DNA of 20,547 nt, from the NCBI GenBank assembly GCA_018812355.1, contig JAHJDQ010000175.1:1-20547 (forward strand), written 5' to 3'. Shown in pieces: positions 5,782 to 13,315 of the stretch. The stretch comes from Nanobdellota archaeon. GTDB lineage: Archaea > Nanobdellota > Nanobdellia > Woesearchaeales > GW2011-AR9. The number at the start of each line of letters is the position of its first letter. Within the stretch, counting starts at the first letter, position 1. A program made the position numbers and the translations under genes. Below the pieces are notes generated by a model that was given only the letters and a program-made list of their open reading frames with translations, was not told the origin of the DNA and did not search any database.

Positions 5782-5929
5782 CTTGATTAACTCTTCTACT
5801 TGCTCCTCGTCCACGACCAAAACCTCGACCCTTTCCCCTAGGGCAAGGTTGAGCTCCTTTACACTTACCTAAGTGTCTTCCAGTTAAAGGTCCTTTTCCT
5901 TCTGGTCCTGTTCCATCTTTGTTTGGCAT
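5777..5929 (-). CDS. DUF5320-like small Gly/Arg-rich protein
   Basis: A 50-residue protein beginning MPNKDGTGPEGKGPLTGR, which is the DUF5320 signature (M-P-x2-D-G-T-G-P-x-G-x-G-P-x-T-G-R). It contains two Cys (C23, C29), as in family members that carry Cys near CxGY-type motifs, and a Gly/Arg repeat tail (GKGRGFGRGRG). The Shine-Dalgarno GGAGG lies at 5940-5944. It is followed by the DUF134 gene, its usual neighbour. In many genomes such pairs sit beside genes for iron-sulfur or dinitrogenase-cofactor-like (NifX/NafY type) proteins, so a metal-cluster role is often suspected but unproven. Here the metal-transport neighbours fit that suspicion. The RG-rich tail could also bind nucleic acid. 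Confidence 0.8.
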   Translation of the reverse strand: MPNKDGTGPEGKGPLTGRHLGKCKGAQPCPRGKGRGFGRGRGASRRVNQE

Positions 5930-5953
5930 TTTATCTTTACCTCCATATTTATA

Positions 5954-5969
5954 ATGAATATATATTCAT
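5954..5969. promoter_or_regulatory. 16-bp perfect palindrome with TATA core
   Basis: ATGAATATATATTCAT reads the same on both strands and lies between the divergent DUF5320 (start 5929) and VirB4-like (start 5996) genes, almost equidistant from both. For the VirB4-like gene it sits about 34 bp upstream, suitable as a TATA box. For DUF5320 a second element, TTTAAATAA (5973-5981 region), would better place the Shine-Dalgarno inside the transcript. It may be a TATA box, an operator, or both. Confidence 0.5.
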
Positions 5970-5995
5970 AACTTATTTAAACTTTTCGGTAAAAA

Positions 5996-8900
5996 ATGTT
6001 AAAAAAGCAATCTACTAAATTTTACAATTCCTTCTCAAAAATGTCATACGAAATACCACAACAACTAGCATACAAAGAGAAGATTATTTTCGGGCTGACT
6101 TTCACCCAGCTCCTATATGCCTTAATCTTCTCTCCTCTAGCTTTAGCTATCCTCTTCAAAACTAATTTTGATATCTACACTAGAGTAACCCTAGCACTAA
6201 TCCCTTGCACTATCGCCGGAGTTTTCATGTTTACTAATATCCCTAAACAAATTATTAACTTAATCAAATGGTTCGGCTGGCGAGAAATTAATTCTTTGGA
6301 CAAAAACTTCCAGCCTAACCCGAAGATGAAAAAGTATCTGCCAATAGAAAAAATCAATGAAGACGTTCTCCAACTCAAAGATAAAAAAATATCTATCCTC
6401 AAAGTAGAACCGATTAACTTCAGTTTAAGAAACAACGAAGAAAAAGAAATTGTTATTAATACTTTTCAAAAGTTCCTCAACTCTTTAGATTTTCCGGTAC
6501 AGATTACTATTGCTACAGATACGTTAAATCTCGACCACTATTTAGCCAAATTAGAAGAGAAAACTGCTAAATTAAATAAAAAAGGCTATCGCCAACTCTT
6601 CCAAGACTTCAAGAAACATCTTCATAATATGATTGACAATGAACATCTCTTAGATCGATCATTCTACTTAATCATTCCCGAAAAAGATAATCTTACTGTC
6701 CAACTGCAAGTCTGCGAATCTTTACTAAGTAACATGAATCTTAAACACAGTAGAGTAAAAGAAACTGACTTAATTCTTCTCCTGAGCGGTTTCTTTCATA
6801 ACCTCTACGAAGAAAAATCAACCCTAATCAGAGATCCAAAAAATTATCTTTACCATGCCATTGCTCCTCAGAAAATCACGACAACAGCAACAGAGATGCA
6901 GATTGACAACATTTACACCAGAACTATCGGAGTGAAAGGCTATCCGAGAACAGTAGAAGAAGGTTTCTTAGATAAAATCATTACAATTAACGGTAACTTT
7001 GACATTTCTATCCATATCGAGCCTTATGATCTAGAATTTATGATGGTGATGTTGAATAAAGAATTACAGAAGCAAAGAGGCGACTTATGGAGCATGAACA
7101 ATAAGGGAATTATTAACCCAATCCTCGAAATAAAATATCAAGATACAAGAAAAGTCTTAGACAACTTACAGAAAGGCAATGAGAAGCTGTTTAACGTTTC
7201 TTTATACATTACTTGTAAAGCCCCAACAATTGAAGAATTAAACTTATTGAGCAAGAAGATGGAAGCAGAATTAAATGCTCTCCTGATGATTCCCACCCAC
7301 CCCAGCTATGAACAACACAAGGCGTTCAAATCTGTTCTCCCTTTAGGTATAGATGAATTAAAGATAAAAAGAAACGTGACCACAAAAGCACTTTCCGCTT
7401 TTTTCCCATTTACTTCTCAATTTTTACAAGTAGATGAATCAGGAATACTTCTTGGACTGAATAAAAACAATATTCCCATCATCAAAGACATTTTCAAGTT
7501 GTATAATGCTAATGGTGTTGTTTTAGCGAGTTCAGGCGGTGGAAAGTCTTACTTCACCAAGCTAATGATCTCTCGTTTACTATTGAACGGCACGAAAGTA
7601 ATGGTTATTGATCCGCAGGCAGAGTATATTGATTTAGTCAAGAAGTTTGAAGGTCAATTAGTAACCATTTCTAAGAATTCTTCAACAATAATCAACCCTC
7701 TCGACCTGATGGGGCATGATTATGACGAAAAGAAACTGACGTTACTAGAACTTTTCCCAATCATGCTTGGACAAACCTCAGAAATACAAAAAGCAGTGTT
7801 AGACAGGGCTTTAACCGCTACATATAGTGCTAAGGGCATTAATAACGATAAATCAACATGGCGAAAAAGACCGCCGATCATGGGAGATTTGGTTAAACAA
7901 TTAAAGTCAATGAGTAAAAATGCAACGAAGATAGAAAGCGAAACTTATCGAAGCTTGATTAACAGAATAGAAATGTATGTTAGCGGAGTTTTCGGTTTCC
8001 TTAACAAGCAAACTAATCTTAATTTCAATAATCAATTTGTTTGTTTTAATATTGGCGAGATGCCAAACCAAGTCAAGCCGACAGTAATGTTTCTAATTTT
8101 AGATTACGTTTATATGAAGATGAAGAAAGACATCGAGAGAAAGATTCTTGTTGTCGATGAAGCATGGTCATTATTGGAACGAGCAGAAGATGAAGGTTAT
8201 GTCTTCAAGATTGTCAAGACAGCGAGAAAGTTCAATTTAGGATTACTTCTGATAACGCAAGATGTCGCCGACCTACTAAAAAATGATGCTGGAAAAGCCT
8301 TATTGAACAATTCTGAGTACACTCTTCTGCTGAGGCAGAAGCCCTCTATTATTGACCAAGTGCAGAAAACTTTCCATCTCTCCACGCTTGAGCGTGATCG
8401 GTTATTAACCGCCACGACTGGGGAAGGCATCATTATTATCAGTAACGAACACAGTGAAATAAAGATTATTGCTTCCCCCGAAGAACACGAAGTGATCACC
8501 ACCAACGCTGATGAACGGCTGGCAAAAGAGATTAAAGAAGCGAACGAGGTGGTGGTGGAATTCGAAGAACCAACCCTAAACTACGAAAGGGGTTGGTTCA
8601 TAAAGAAAGAACTCAACAAGGAACAAGTAGATGAACTGTTACAGCAAGGTTATCGCTTGTCGATGCACATCGGTCTGGAAGGGGGCAGAAGACAGGAATT
8701 TTTATTGAAGCCACGTTCTAATGAAAGTTGTGAGCATTTCTTTGTCATCAAAATCATTGAAGAGTGTATCAAGAATTTTACTGATAAGGTAGAGTTAGTC
8801 GAAACAAGAGACGCTGATATCATCTTTGAGGTTGGGAAAGAGAAGTATGCAGTTGAGGTTGAGACTGGAGCGAAGTTCAGAAAAGAAAATCCGAGAATTG

Positions 8901-9205
8901 AAGAAAAAGTAAAATTGCTTCAAAGCAAGTACGGAGAAAATTGGTTCTTTGTAGTTACGAATGCTAGAAATTACAAAAGAAAATATAGCAAATTTGGTAT
9001 AACCTATGCCAGAACTGAGATTCAAGACTTCATTACAGAACTATTTTTGAAATCACAAAACTCTTCGAAAAAAACGAATTCGGTGATTTCAAATTCTGCG
9101 GTTTCAGAGGGTAATAAGCGTAAAAAAAGCAAAATGAGAGTTCAAAACTTGCCCGTTATAAACCGTACTAAAACTAAGCGTTTGAACTCACGGAGGAAAA
9201 AATGA
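5996..9205 (+). CDS. VirB4-type secretion ATPase with PrgI-like N-terminus and extra C-terminal domain
   Basis: A 1069-residue ATPase that should power assembly or transport by the type IV secretion-like apparatus. From residue 16 (MSYEIPQQLAYKEK) it has a PrgI-like domain with two membrane helices (about 30-52 and 62-82). The CagE/TrbE-VirB4 N-terminal region follows (about 115-470), then the ATPase core with Walker A A-S-S-G-G-G-K-S (511-518), Walker B K-I-L-V-V-D-E-A-W (716-724) and T-Q-D (754-756). Typical VirB4 proteins end near 800-850. Here residues 864-1020 add a further domain containing D941 and V-E-V-E-T-G (953-958), then F-F-V-V-T-N, resembling a PD-(D/E)XK nuclease fold. The expected catalytic Lys is Glu956, so activity is uncertain. 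The last 45 residues are Lys/Arg/Ser-rich. Its stop overlaps the next start (ATGA). An alternative start is the ATG at 6041. Confidence 0.88.
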   Translation: MLKKQSTKFYNSFSKMSYEIPQQLAYKEKIIFGLTFTQLLYALIFSPLALAILFKTNFDIYTRVTLALIPCTIAGVFMFTNIPKQIINLIKWFGWREINSLDKNFQPNPKMKKYLPIEKINEDVLQLKDKKISILKVEPINFSLRNNEEKEIVINTFQKFLNSLDFPVQITIATDTLNLDHYLAKLEEKTAKLNKKGYRQLFQDFKKHLHNMIDNEHLLDRSFYLIIPEKDNLTVQLQVCESLLSNMNLKHSRVKETDLILLLSGFFHNLYEEKSTLIRDPKNYLYHAIAPQKITTTATEMQIDNIYTRTIGVKGYPRTVEEGFLDKIITINGNFDISIHIEPYDLEFMMVMLNKELQKQRGDLWSMNNKGIINPILEIKYQDTRKVLDNLQKGNEKLFNVSLYITCKAPTIEELNLLSKKMEAELNALLMIPTHPSYEQHKAFKSVLPLGIDELKIKRNVTTKALSAFFPFTSQFLQVDESGILLGLNKNNIPIIKDIFKLYNANGVVLASSGGGKSYFTKLMISRLLLNGTKVMVIDPQAEYIDLVKKFEGQLVTISKNSSTIINPLDLMGHDYDEKKLTLLELFPIMLGQTSEIQKAVLDRALTATYSAKGINNDKSTWRKRPPIMGDLVKQLKSMSKNATKIESETYRSLINRIEMYVSGVFGFLNKQTNLNFNNQFVCFNIGEMPNQVKPTVMFLILDYVYMKMKKDIERKILVVDEAWSLLERAEDEGYVFKIVKTARKFNLGLLLITQDVADLLKNDAGKALLNNSEYTLLLRQKPSIIDQVQKTFHLSTLERDRLLTATTGEGIIIISNEHSEIKIIASPEEHEVITTNADERLAKEIKEANEVVVEFEEPTLNYERGWFIKKELNKEQVDELLQQGYRLSMHIGLEGGRRQEFLLKPRSNESCEHFFVIKIIEECIKNFTDKVELVETRDADIIFEVGKEKYAVEVETGAKFRKENPRIEEKVKLLQSKYGENWFFVVTNARNYKRKYSKFGITYARTEIQDFITELFLKSQNSSKKTNSVISNSAVSEGNKRKKSKMRVQNLPVINRTKTKRLNSRRKK

Positions 9206-9453
9206 TTAAGAAAATTAGTTTACCATTAGGAATAATTACCTTCAGCATTATTTCTGAATTGTTAGTTGGTAAAGTATCATTCATTACATCAAAAGTGAAT
9301 ATGATTCTGTTTGCAGTAGGAGTAGGAATCATCAGCTATAACGCTCTTTTGGAAATTGTTAAGGAAACACATATGTTTCTAAAAACATTTTCAAAACAGA
9401 AAAACTTGGAGGTGCAGAGAAATCAAAAGATTTCTGGCACCGTCCAAAAATAA
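9202..9453 (+). CDS. 83-residue two-helix membrane protein coupled to the VirB4-like gene
   Basis: The ATG overlaps the VirB4-like stop as ATGA, and GGAGG (9192-9196) lies just upstream, so the two are made together. The protein has a short basic start (MIKK), a hydrophobic helix (about 5-22), a second one (about 32-50, VNMILFAVGVGIISYNA), and a polar, Lys/Gln-rich C-terminal half. I do not recognise the family. Size and position fit a small accessory membrane subunit of the secretion apparatus (VirB3-like in size and topology), but the sequence is not clearly VirB3 and the role is inferred from coupling only. Confidence 0.7.
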   Translation: MIKKISLPLGIITFSIISELLVGKVSFITSKVNMILFAVGVGIISYNALLEIVKETHMFLKTFSKQKNLEVQRNQKISGTVQK

Positions 9454-9473
9454 ATTTTTGGAGGTACAACAAA

Positions 9474-9626
9474 ATGGAAAAGGAATTCGAACAACAGAAG
9501 CCAATAACTGAAACAAGTATGGCCATGAGTAAAGATGGAAAATTTTTCATCCATCGGACAACTATCACTGACATTAAACCAGTGAACTACTTGTATAAAG
9601 TTTTGGAAAATAAGGAAGGGGCCTAA
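9474..9626 (+). CDS. 50-residue hypothetical protein at the operon end
   Basis: A short gene with a strong Shine-Dalgarno sequence (GGAGGT, 9460-9465) eight bases before the ATG. The protein is soluble, starting with an acidic/Gln-rich stretch (MEKEFEQQKP), then a compact segment (S-K-D-G-K-F-F-I-H-R-T-T-I-T-D-I-K-P-V-N-Y) that looks like two beta strands, then a short helix. I do not recognise it. It lies 20 bp after the 83-residue gene and before a terminator, so it is the last gene of the VirB4-like operon. Its stop codon lies in the loop of the terminator hairpin. Confidence 0.68.
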   Translation: MEKEFEQQKPITETSMAMSKDGKFFIHRTTITDIKPVNYLYKVLENKEGA

Positions 9627-9642
9627 TTGCCCTTTCTTTTTT
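9615..9642 (+). terminator. Hairpin terminator of the VirB4-like operon
   Basis: GAAGGGGC (9615-9622) pairs with GCCCTTTC (9629-9636) over 8 bp (one G-U pair) around a 6-nt loop, followed by six T (9637-9642). The TAA stop of the 50-residue gene is in the loop. The downstream AlbA_2-type gene starts only five bases later, so it must have its own promoter or depend on readthrough. Confidence 0.75.
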
Positions 9643-9646
9643 GTTT

Positions 9647-10936
9647 ATGATAGAAACTGAAACCTTGGAACTGAAAAGATCAACTGGTCAACTTACTTCT
9701 AGTTTGAAATCCGTTTCAGCAATCTTGAATAAACACCAAAAAGGAGAACTCTACTTTGGTATTGATGAAAAAGAAGGCGTGGTTGGACAAGATGTAAGTG
9801 AAAAAACTATTCGGACAGTTAGTAATGAACTAACTCAACAGATTGAACCAAAGATTTATCCTATTATTGAAAAGTTTGTAATTGAAGGTAAAGATTGTAT
9901 TAAAGTTTCATTCTCTGGAAATAACTTGCCGTACTTAGCTTATGGTAAAGCTTACATTAGAGTTGGCGATGAAGATAAACAGATGAGTTCTTTAGAAATT
10001 GCTCGGCTTGTCCTGCAACATAGTAAGGAGAAATTACATTGGGATAAAGAAATCTGTAAAGAAGCCACTCTTGATGATATTAATCTAGACAGATTTAAAT
10101 GGTTTCTTGCTGAAAGTGGATTAGCGTTTGATAATTTATCAGATGATTTGAAAAAGTTAAAATTGCTAGAAGATGGCAAGTTAAGAAATACTGCCGTGAT
10201 TCTATTTGGTAAAGAGCCGGAGAGATTCTTTCCTAATGCTAAATTAAGATGTGCTGTCTTTGGCACTAATGACACTTCAGTAACTTTGGACATGAAAGAT
10301 TATGAAGCTGACTTATTTGAATTGATTGAAAAAGCGGAAAATTACATTCTAGAACATATTAATATGGGAATGAAGTTAGAAGGCATGAAAAGGATTAACG
10401 TGCCTGAAATCAATAAAGAAGCGTTTAGGGAAGCGATCATCAACGCGTTCTGCCATCGGGATTATTATAAGTATGATTCAGTTAATGTTGCTATCTTTAA
10501 AGACAGGGTTGAAATAAGAAGCCCAGGCAGTTTATATGGTGGGCTGACCATTGAAGAGATTAAAATAAAGACTATTTCTATACGCAGGAACGAATTATTA
10601 GCGGAGATGTTTCATAAGGTGCAGTTTGTGGAAAGATGGGGCAGAGGGATTAAATTAATTCTTACTAAAGAGCCTACGGCTGAATTTGAAGAATATGCTG
10701 GATTATTTATCACTACATTTATGCGGAAGGGGGGAAAGATTTCTCCCCCCATCACTCCCCCTGAAGCGAAGATTTTGGATTTAATTAAACTGGATAATAA
10801 GATTACTAAGAAGGAAATAGGGGTTAGGTTAGGTTTAAGTGCAGATGGGGTAAGGTATCATATTAGGAATTTAAGGAAGAAAGGGTTGTTAGAGTGGAAA
10901 GGGAGTAGTAAGAAAGGAGAATGGGTTGTGGAGTAA
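9647..10936 (+). CDS. AlbA_2/Schlafen-type protein with GHKL-like ATPase segment and winged helix
   Basis: A 429-residue protein of the family often labelled RecG-like or transcriptional regulator. The N-terminal AlbA_2 domain (about 1-120) begins E-T-L-E-L-K-R-S and includes L-Y-F-G-I-D. The central part (about 250-350) has E262-A-I-I-N266-A-F-C-H-R-D-Y (an N-box-like motif) and R-V-E-I-R-S-P-G, as in HATPase_c_4 proteins. The C-terminus (368-429) is a winged helix (KEIGVRLGLSADGVRYHIRNLRKKGLL). Such proteins are thought to bind nucleic acid, and many lie near mobile or defence genes. The ATG at 9647 is used because the family starts just before the E-T-L-E-L-K motif; it lies close behind a terminator. 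The 3' end recurs at 18503-18691. A G6/C6 hairpin (10729-10735 with 10744-10750) lies at the edge of that shared segment. Confidence 0.88.
   Translation: MIETETLELKRSTGQLTSSLKSVSAILNKHQKGELYFGIDEKEGVVGQDVSEKTIRTVSNELTQQIEPKIYPIIEKFVIEGKDCIKVSFSGNNLPYLAYGKAYIRVGDEDKQMSSLEIARLVLQHSKEKLHWDKEICKEATLDDINLDRFKWFLAESGLAFDNLSDDLKKLKLLEDGKLRNTAVILFGKEPERFFPNAKLRCAVFGTNDTSVTLDMKDYEADLFELIEKAENYILEHINMGMKLEGMKRINVPEINKEAFREAIINAFCHRDYYKYDSVNVAIFKDRVEIRSPGSLYGGLTIEEIKIKTISIRRNELLAEMFHKVQFVERWGRGIKLILTKEPTAEFEEYAGLFITTFMRKGGKISPPITPPEAKILDLIKLDNKITKKEIGVRLGLSADGVRYHIRNLRKKGLLEWKGSSKKGEWVVE
10748..10936 (+). repeat. 3'-terminal segment shared with 18503-18691
   Basis: This 189-nt end of the AlbA_2-type gene aligns without gaps to 18503-18691. 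By hand count about 162 of 189 positions match. Eighteen codons differ silently and only four change the amino acid, the last two at the extreme C-terminus. Homology begins at CCCATC and ends at the stop codon. Confidence 0.85.
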
Positions 10937-11058
10937 GAATGGTAAAAAAGTGTGTTTGAATCAATAATGAAAATTATTTGAATAGGTACCATAAAATATA
11001 TAAATACAACACTATTTAATAGTAATAAATAATTGGTGATAGATTAACCTATTAAAAA
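10937..11058 (+). promoter_or_regulatory. Promoter region of the sugar-conjugate operon
   Basis: The clearest TATA box of the window, ATATATAAATA (10996-11006), lies about 58 bp before the ATG at 11059, giving a leader of roughly 30 nt. No Shine-Dalgarno sequence is evident before that ATG. The rest of the gap is A/T-rich without a gene. Confidence 0.6.
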
Positions 11059-11757
11059 ATGGAATCTACGATCTATCAACCACATTCTAAAAAACGAATT
11101 ATGGCCATTTTAGCCCATCCAGATGATGAAGCTATTGCTTGTGGTGGATTGTTAGCAAAAACAGTCAATAATGGTGGCGAAGGGTTTGTTTATATTTTAA
11201 CTTCAAATGATGAGCGAAGATCTGAACTTGAAAAATCATGTCAAGTTTTTGGGGTTGATTATAAAGCGTTAGAGTTAAGTGAAAAAGAATTTGGTTTTAG
11301 TTCGTTTAGTAAAGAGTTCTTATTGGGAATTGAAAAAATAATTGCTGACTTTAGACCACATATACTTGTAACACATGATCAACAGTATGATTACCATGCT
11401 GATCACAGAAAAACGGCTGAATTAATAATGCCTAGGCTTCAATCAGTTGCTATGGGTTCACAGGGGAAACCTTGGATAGTTGAACTTGTTCTTGCTGCAG
11501 AAATCAACAATTTGTTTCCACAACCAGATATTTTAGTTGACATTACAGAAGTGTACGAAGTTAAACAAAAAGCACTTCAACAACATAGCTCTCAAGTTAA
11601 GTGTGACATTAAGGAAGATTATTACACTGGTTTAATGGAATTTAAAGCGTTATTAAGAGGACACCAAATGGGAACTAAGTATGCTGAGGCTTTCATGACT
11701 ATTAGACAACCATTAGTTGGTAATTTTTATCCCCACTCACGAGGTCCTTTTTTATAA
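11059..11757 (+). CDS. PIG-L/LmbE-family N-deacetylase
   Basis: A 232-residue zinc-dependent deacetylase of the family that removes acetyl groups from N-acetyl amino sugars (MshB, BshB, PIG-L). The zinc motif A-H20-P-D-D23-E is near the N-terminus, with the third ligand in Y-H113-A-D-H116-R. The expected substrate is an N-acetylglucosamine conjugate produced by the BshA-like glycosyltransferase two genes downstream. It is cytoplasmic, with no signal peptide. The gene is first in the operon; its stop is separated by one base from the next start. The family is secure; the substrate is inferred. BshB proteins usually have the same AHPDD core, but the sequence alone does not separate BshB from other PIG-L enzymes. 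Confidence 0.9.
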   Translation: MESTIYQPHSKKRIMAILAHPDDEAIACGGLLAKTVNNGGEGFVYILTSNDERRSELEKSCQVFGVDYKALELSEKEFGFSSFSKEFLLGIEKIIADFRPHILVTHDQQYDYHADHRKTAELIMPRLQSVAMGSQGKPWIVELVLAAEINNLFPQPDILVDITEVYEVKQKALQQHSSQVKCDIKEDYYTGLMEFKALLRGHQMGTKYAEAFMTIRQPLVGNFYPHSRGPFL

Positions 11758-11758
11758 A

Positions 11759-13315
11759 ATGGAAAGAATACTACAAGTTTGGAATGTAGATGGCCTTAAT
11801 GTATATGGTAAACCGGTGGTGAGAATTCAATTTGAAAATACATTACTTCCAGAAACATCTATTCCTGTAACGTTAAAGCAATTAACATCTAAACCAATAA
11901 CAGATATTGGTGACCTTTTGTCTTGTATTTCTAACGAATTATTAAATTCTAATGGTTTATCTTCTGTTAGGACAGAAACTCACAACAATCAAGACTTTAT
12001 TCTTTACTTTGAACTTACTGAAGAACAAGCAGTTTCTATGTTCACAAAATCATCATATCTTGCTGACAGATTAATTCATAATCCTGATACAACCTTAGAT
12101 TATTTAATCACAGAATTATCTGCTCCTATCCACTCAACAGAAAAGCCAATAGTATTTGGTGTAACGGGCAGTAATGGAAAAACTTCAGTGGTAAACCTGA
12201 TTTATCAGCTTTTGAGAAATTGTGTAAACGCTGATTTAAGTGTAGGAAAAAGTGACTCGGTAAATGTTGAAATGAATGGTCAAAGAGTTGGAGGAATTAT
12301 TGATGAACAATATGACTCTCACCGACATCTTTTATCTTTAGATTTAGATGCTGGAGTAGTTGAACTTACTAGAAAAGGGTTGTGGTCAAGAGGAATGCCT
12401 ACAACACAGTTATCAGTTGGTGTGCTAACTACGATTTCTTACGAACATATAGGATCTTGTGGTATAAGAAACTTAGAAGATATTCTTGCAATAAAAGCTG
12501 TTGTGGCAAGAAATGCTAAAGATCTTGTGGTGCTTAACTATGATGATGCCCTCTTGCTAAAATTAGCACAAGATATCGATCCAAAAAAAGTAGTATACTT
12601 TTCTTTAGAAGAAGAGCAGACAAGTCACTTTGGCGAAAAAGTAGTATTTCTTGGTAATAACGGAACAATATTTTTTAGAAATGGTAGTGAAACCGTTTCA
12701 GTTGCAAATGTTAAAGACATGCCTTATACTGATGGTGGAAACATCATTCATAATATAAAAAATGTTTTAGCGGCATTAGGTGCGGTGTATTTCCATCCAA
12801 ACATCAAACTTGATTTACAGAAAACAAAAAGATACTTGAATACATTAGATACTGATCATTTAGTAGATGGCCGATTTAATAAAGTATATAGCAATGGCCG
12901 GCTCATCGTTATTGATTATGCTCACAACCCCGACGCAATAAGAAATTTAAATACAAGTCTTAAGAAAATGGGCATCACTAACCCCTCATGTCTAACGAGC
13001 ATTCACGAAACAAGAGATAGACACTTTTGTGAACTAATAGCAAAAGAATTATCAGCGTTCTATGATCCCATTTATTTGAGAAATCCTGATTCCAATTGTC
13101 AATCTCCAAATGGTATCAAAGTAAATGATCTTTTTGATGCAATTAAAATAATTAGTCCATCTACACAAATGTTCTTTTTGGAAAAAAACCCCTTTGAAAG
13201 ATATGTTGATACAATAAAAACAGGGGAATGTGGAGTAATTTTAGGTACTGGACTGGATTATATCCCTAAAGTAAAAACGCAAGTTTTAGCTTATGTTGGG
13301 GGTGTTTCTAAATGA
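11759..13315 (+). CDS. Mur-ligase-family amide ligase, cyanophycin-synthetase-like
   Basis: A 518-residue ATP-dependent ligase. The P-loop G134-V-T-G-S-N-G-K-T142 and the C-terminal D386-Y-A-H-N-P-D392 are those of Mur ligases. The central segment (E-H-I-G…I-R-N-L-E-D-I…I-K-A-V-V-A-R) resembles the Mur half of cyanophycin synthetase. The first 120 residues (R-I-L-Q-V-W-N-V-D-G-L-N-V-Y-G-K-P) recall the small N-terminal domain of the same enzyme, but its ATP-grasp domain is absent. Mur ligases join an amine to a carboxylate through an acyl phosphate. Here the carboxylate and the amino acid are unknown. The ATG at 11759 follows the upstream stop by one base, with GAGGT at 11741-11745. The stop overlaps the next start (ATGA). 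It may supply the amino-acid step in an amino-sugar conjugate pathway. Confidence 0.83.
   Translation: MERILQVWNVDGLNVYGKPVVRIQFENTLLPETSIPVTLKQLTSKPITDIGDLLSCISNELLNSNGLSSVRTETHNNQDFILYFELTEEQAVSMFTKSSYLADRLIHNPDTTLDYLITELSAPIHSTEKPIVFGVTGSNGKTSVVNLIYQLLRNCVNADLSVGKSDSVNVEMNGQRVGGIIDEQYDSHRHLLSLDLDAGVVELTRKGLWSRGMPTTQLSVGVLTTISYEHIGSCGIRNLEDILAIKAVVARNAKDLVVLNYDDALLLKLAQDIDPKKVVYFSLEEEQTSHFGEKVVFLGNNGTIFFRNGSETVSVANVKDMPYTDGGNIIHNIKNVLAALGAVYFHPNIKLDLQKTKRYLNTLDTDHLVDGRFNKVYSNGRLIVIDYAHNPDAIRNLNTSLKKMGITNPSCLTSIHETRDRHFCELIAKELSAFYDPIYLRNPDSNCQSPNGIKVNDLFDAIKIISPSTQMFFLEKNPFERYVDTIKTGECGVILGTGLDYIPKVKTQVLAYVGGVSK

Noticed and set aside
12601..12640. GGCGAAAA in the Mur ligase gene as a third RNA motif copy
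   Set aside because: It is within conserved coding sequence, has no flanking inverted repeat, and no GTAACGTG follows.
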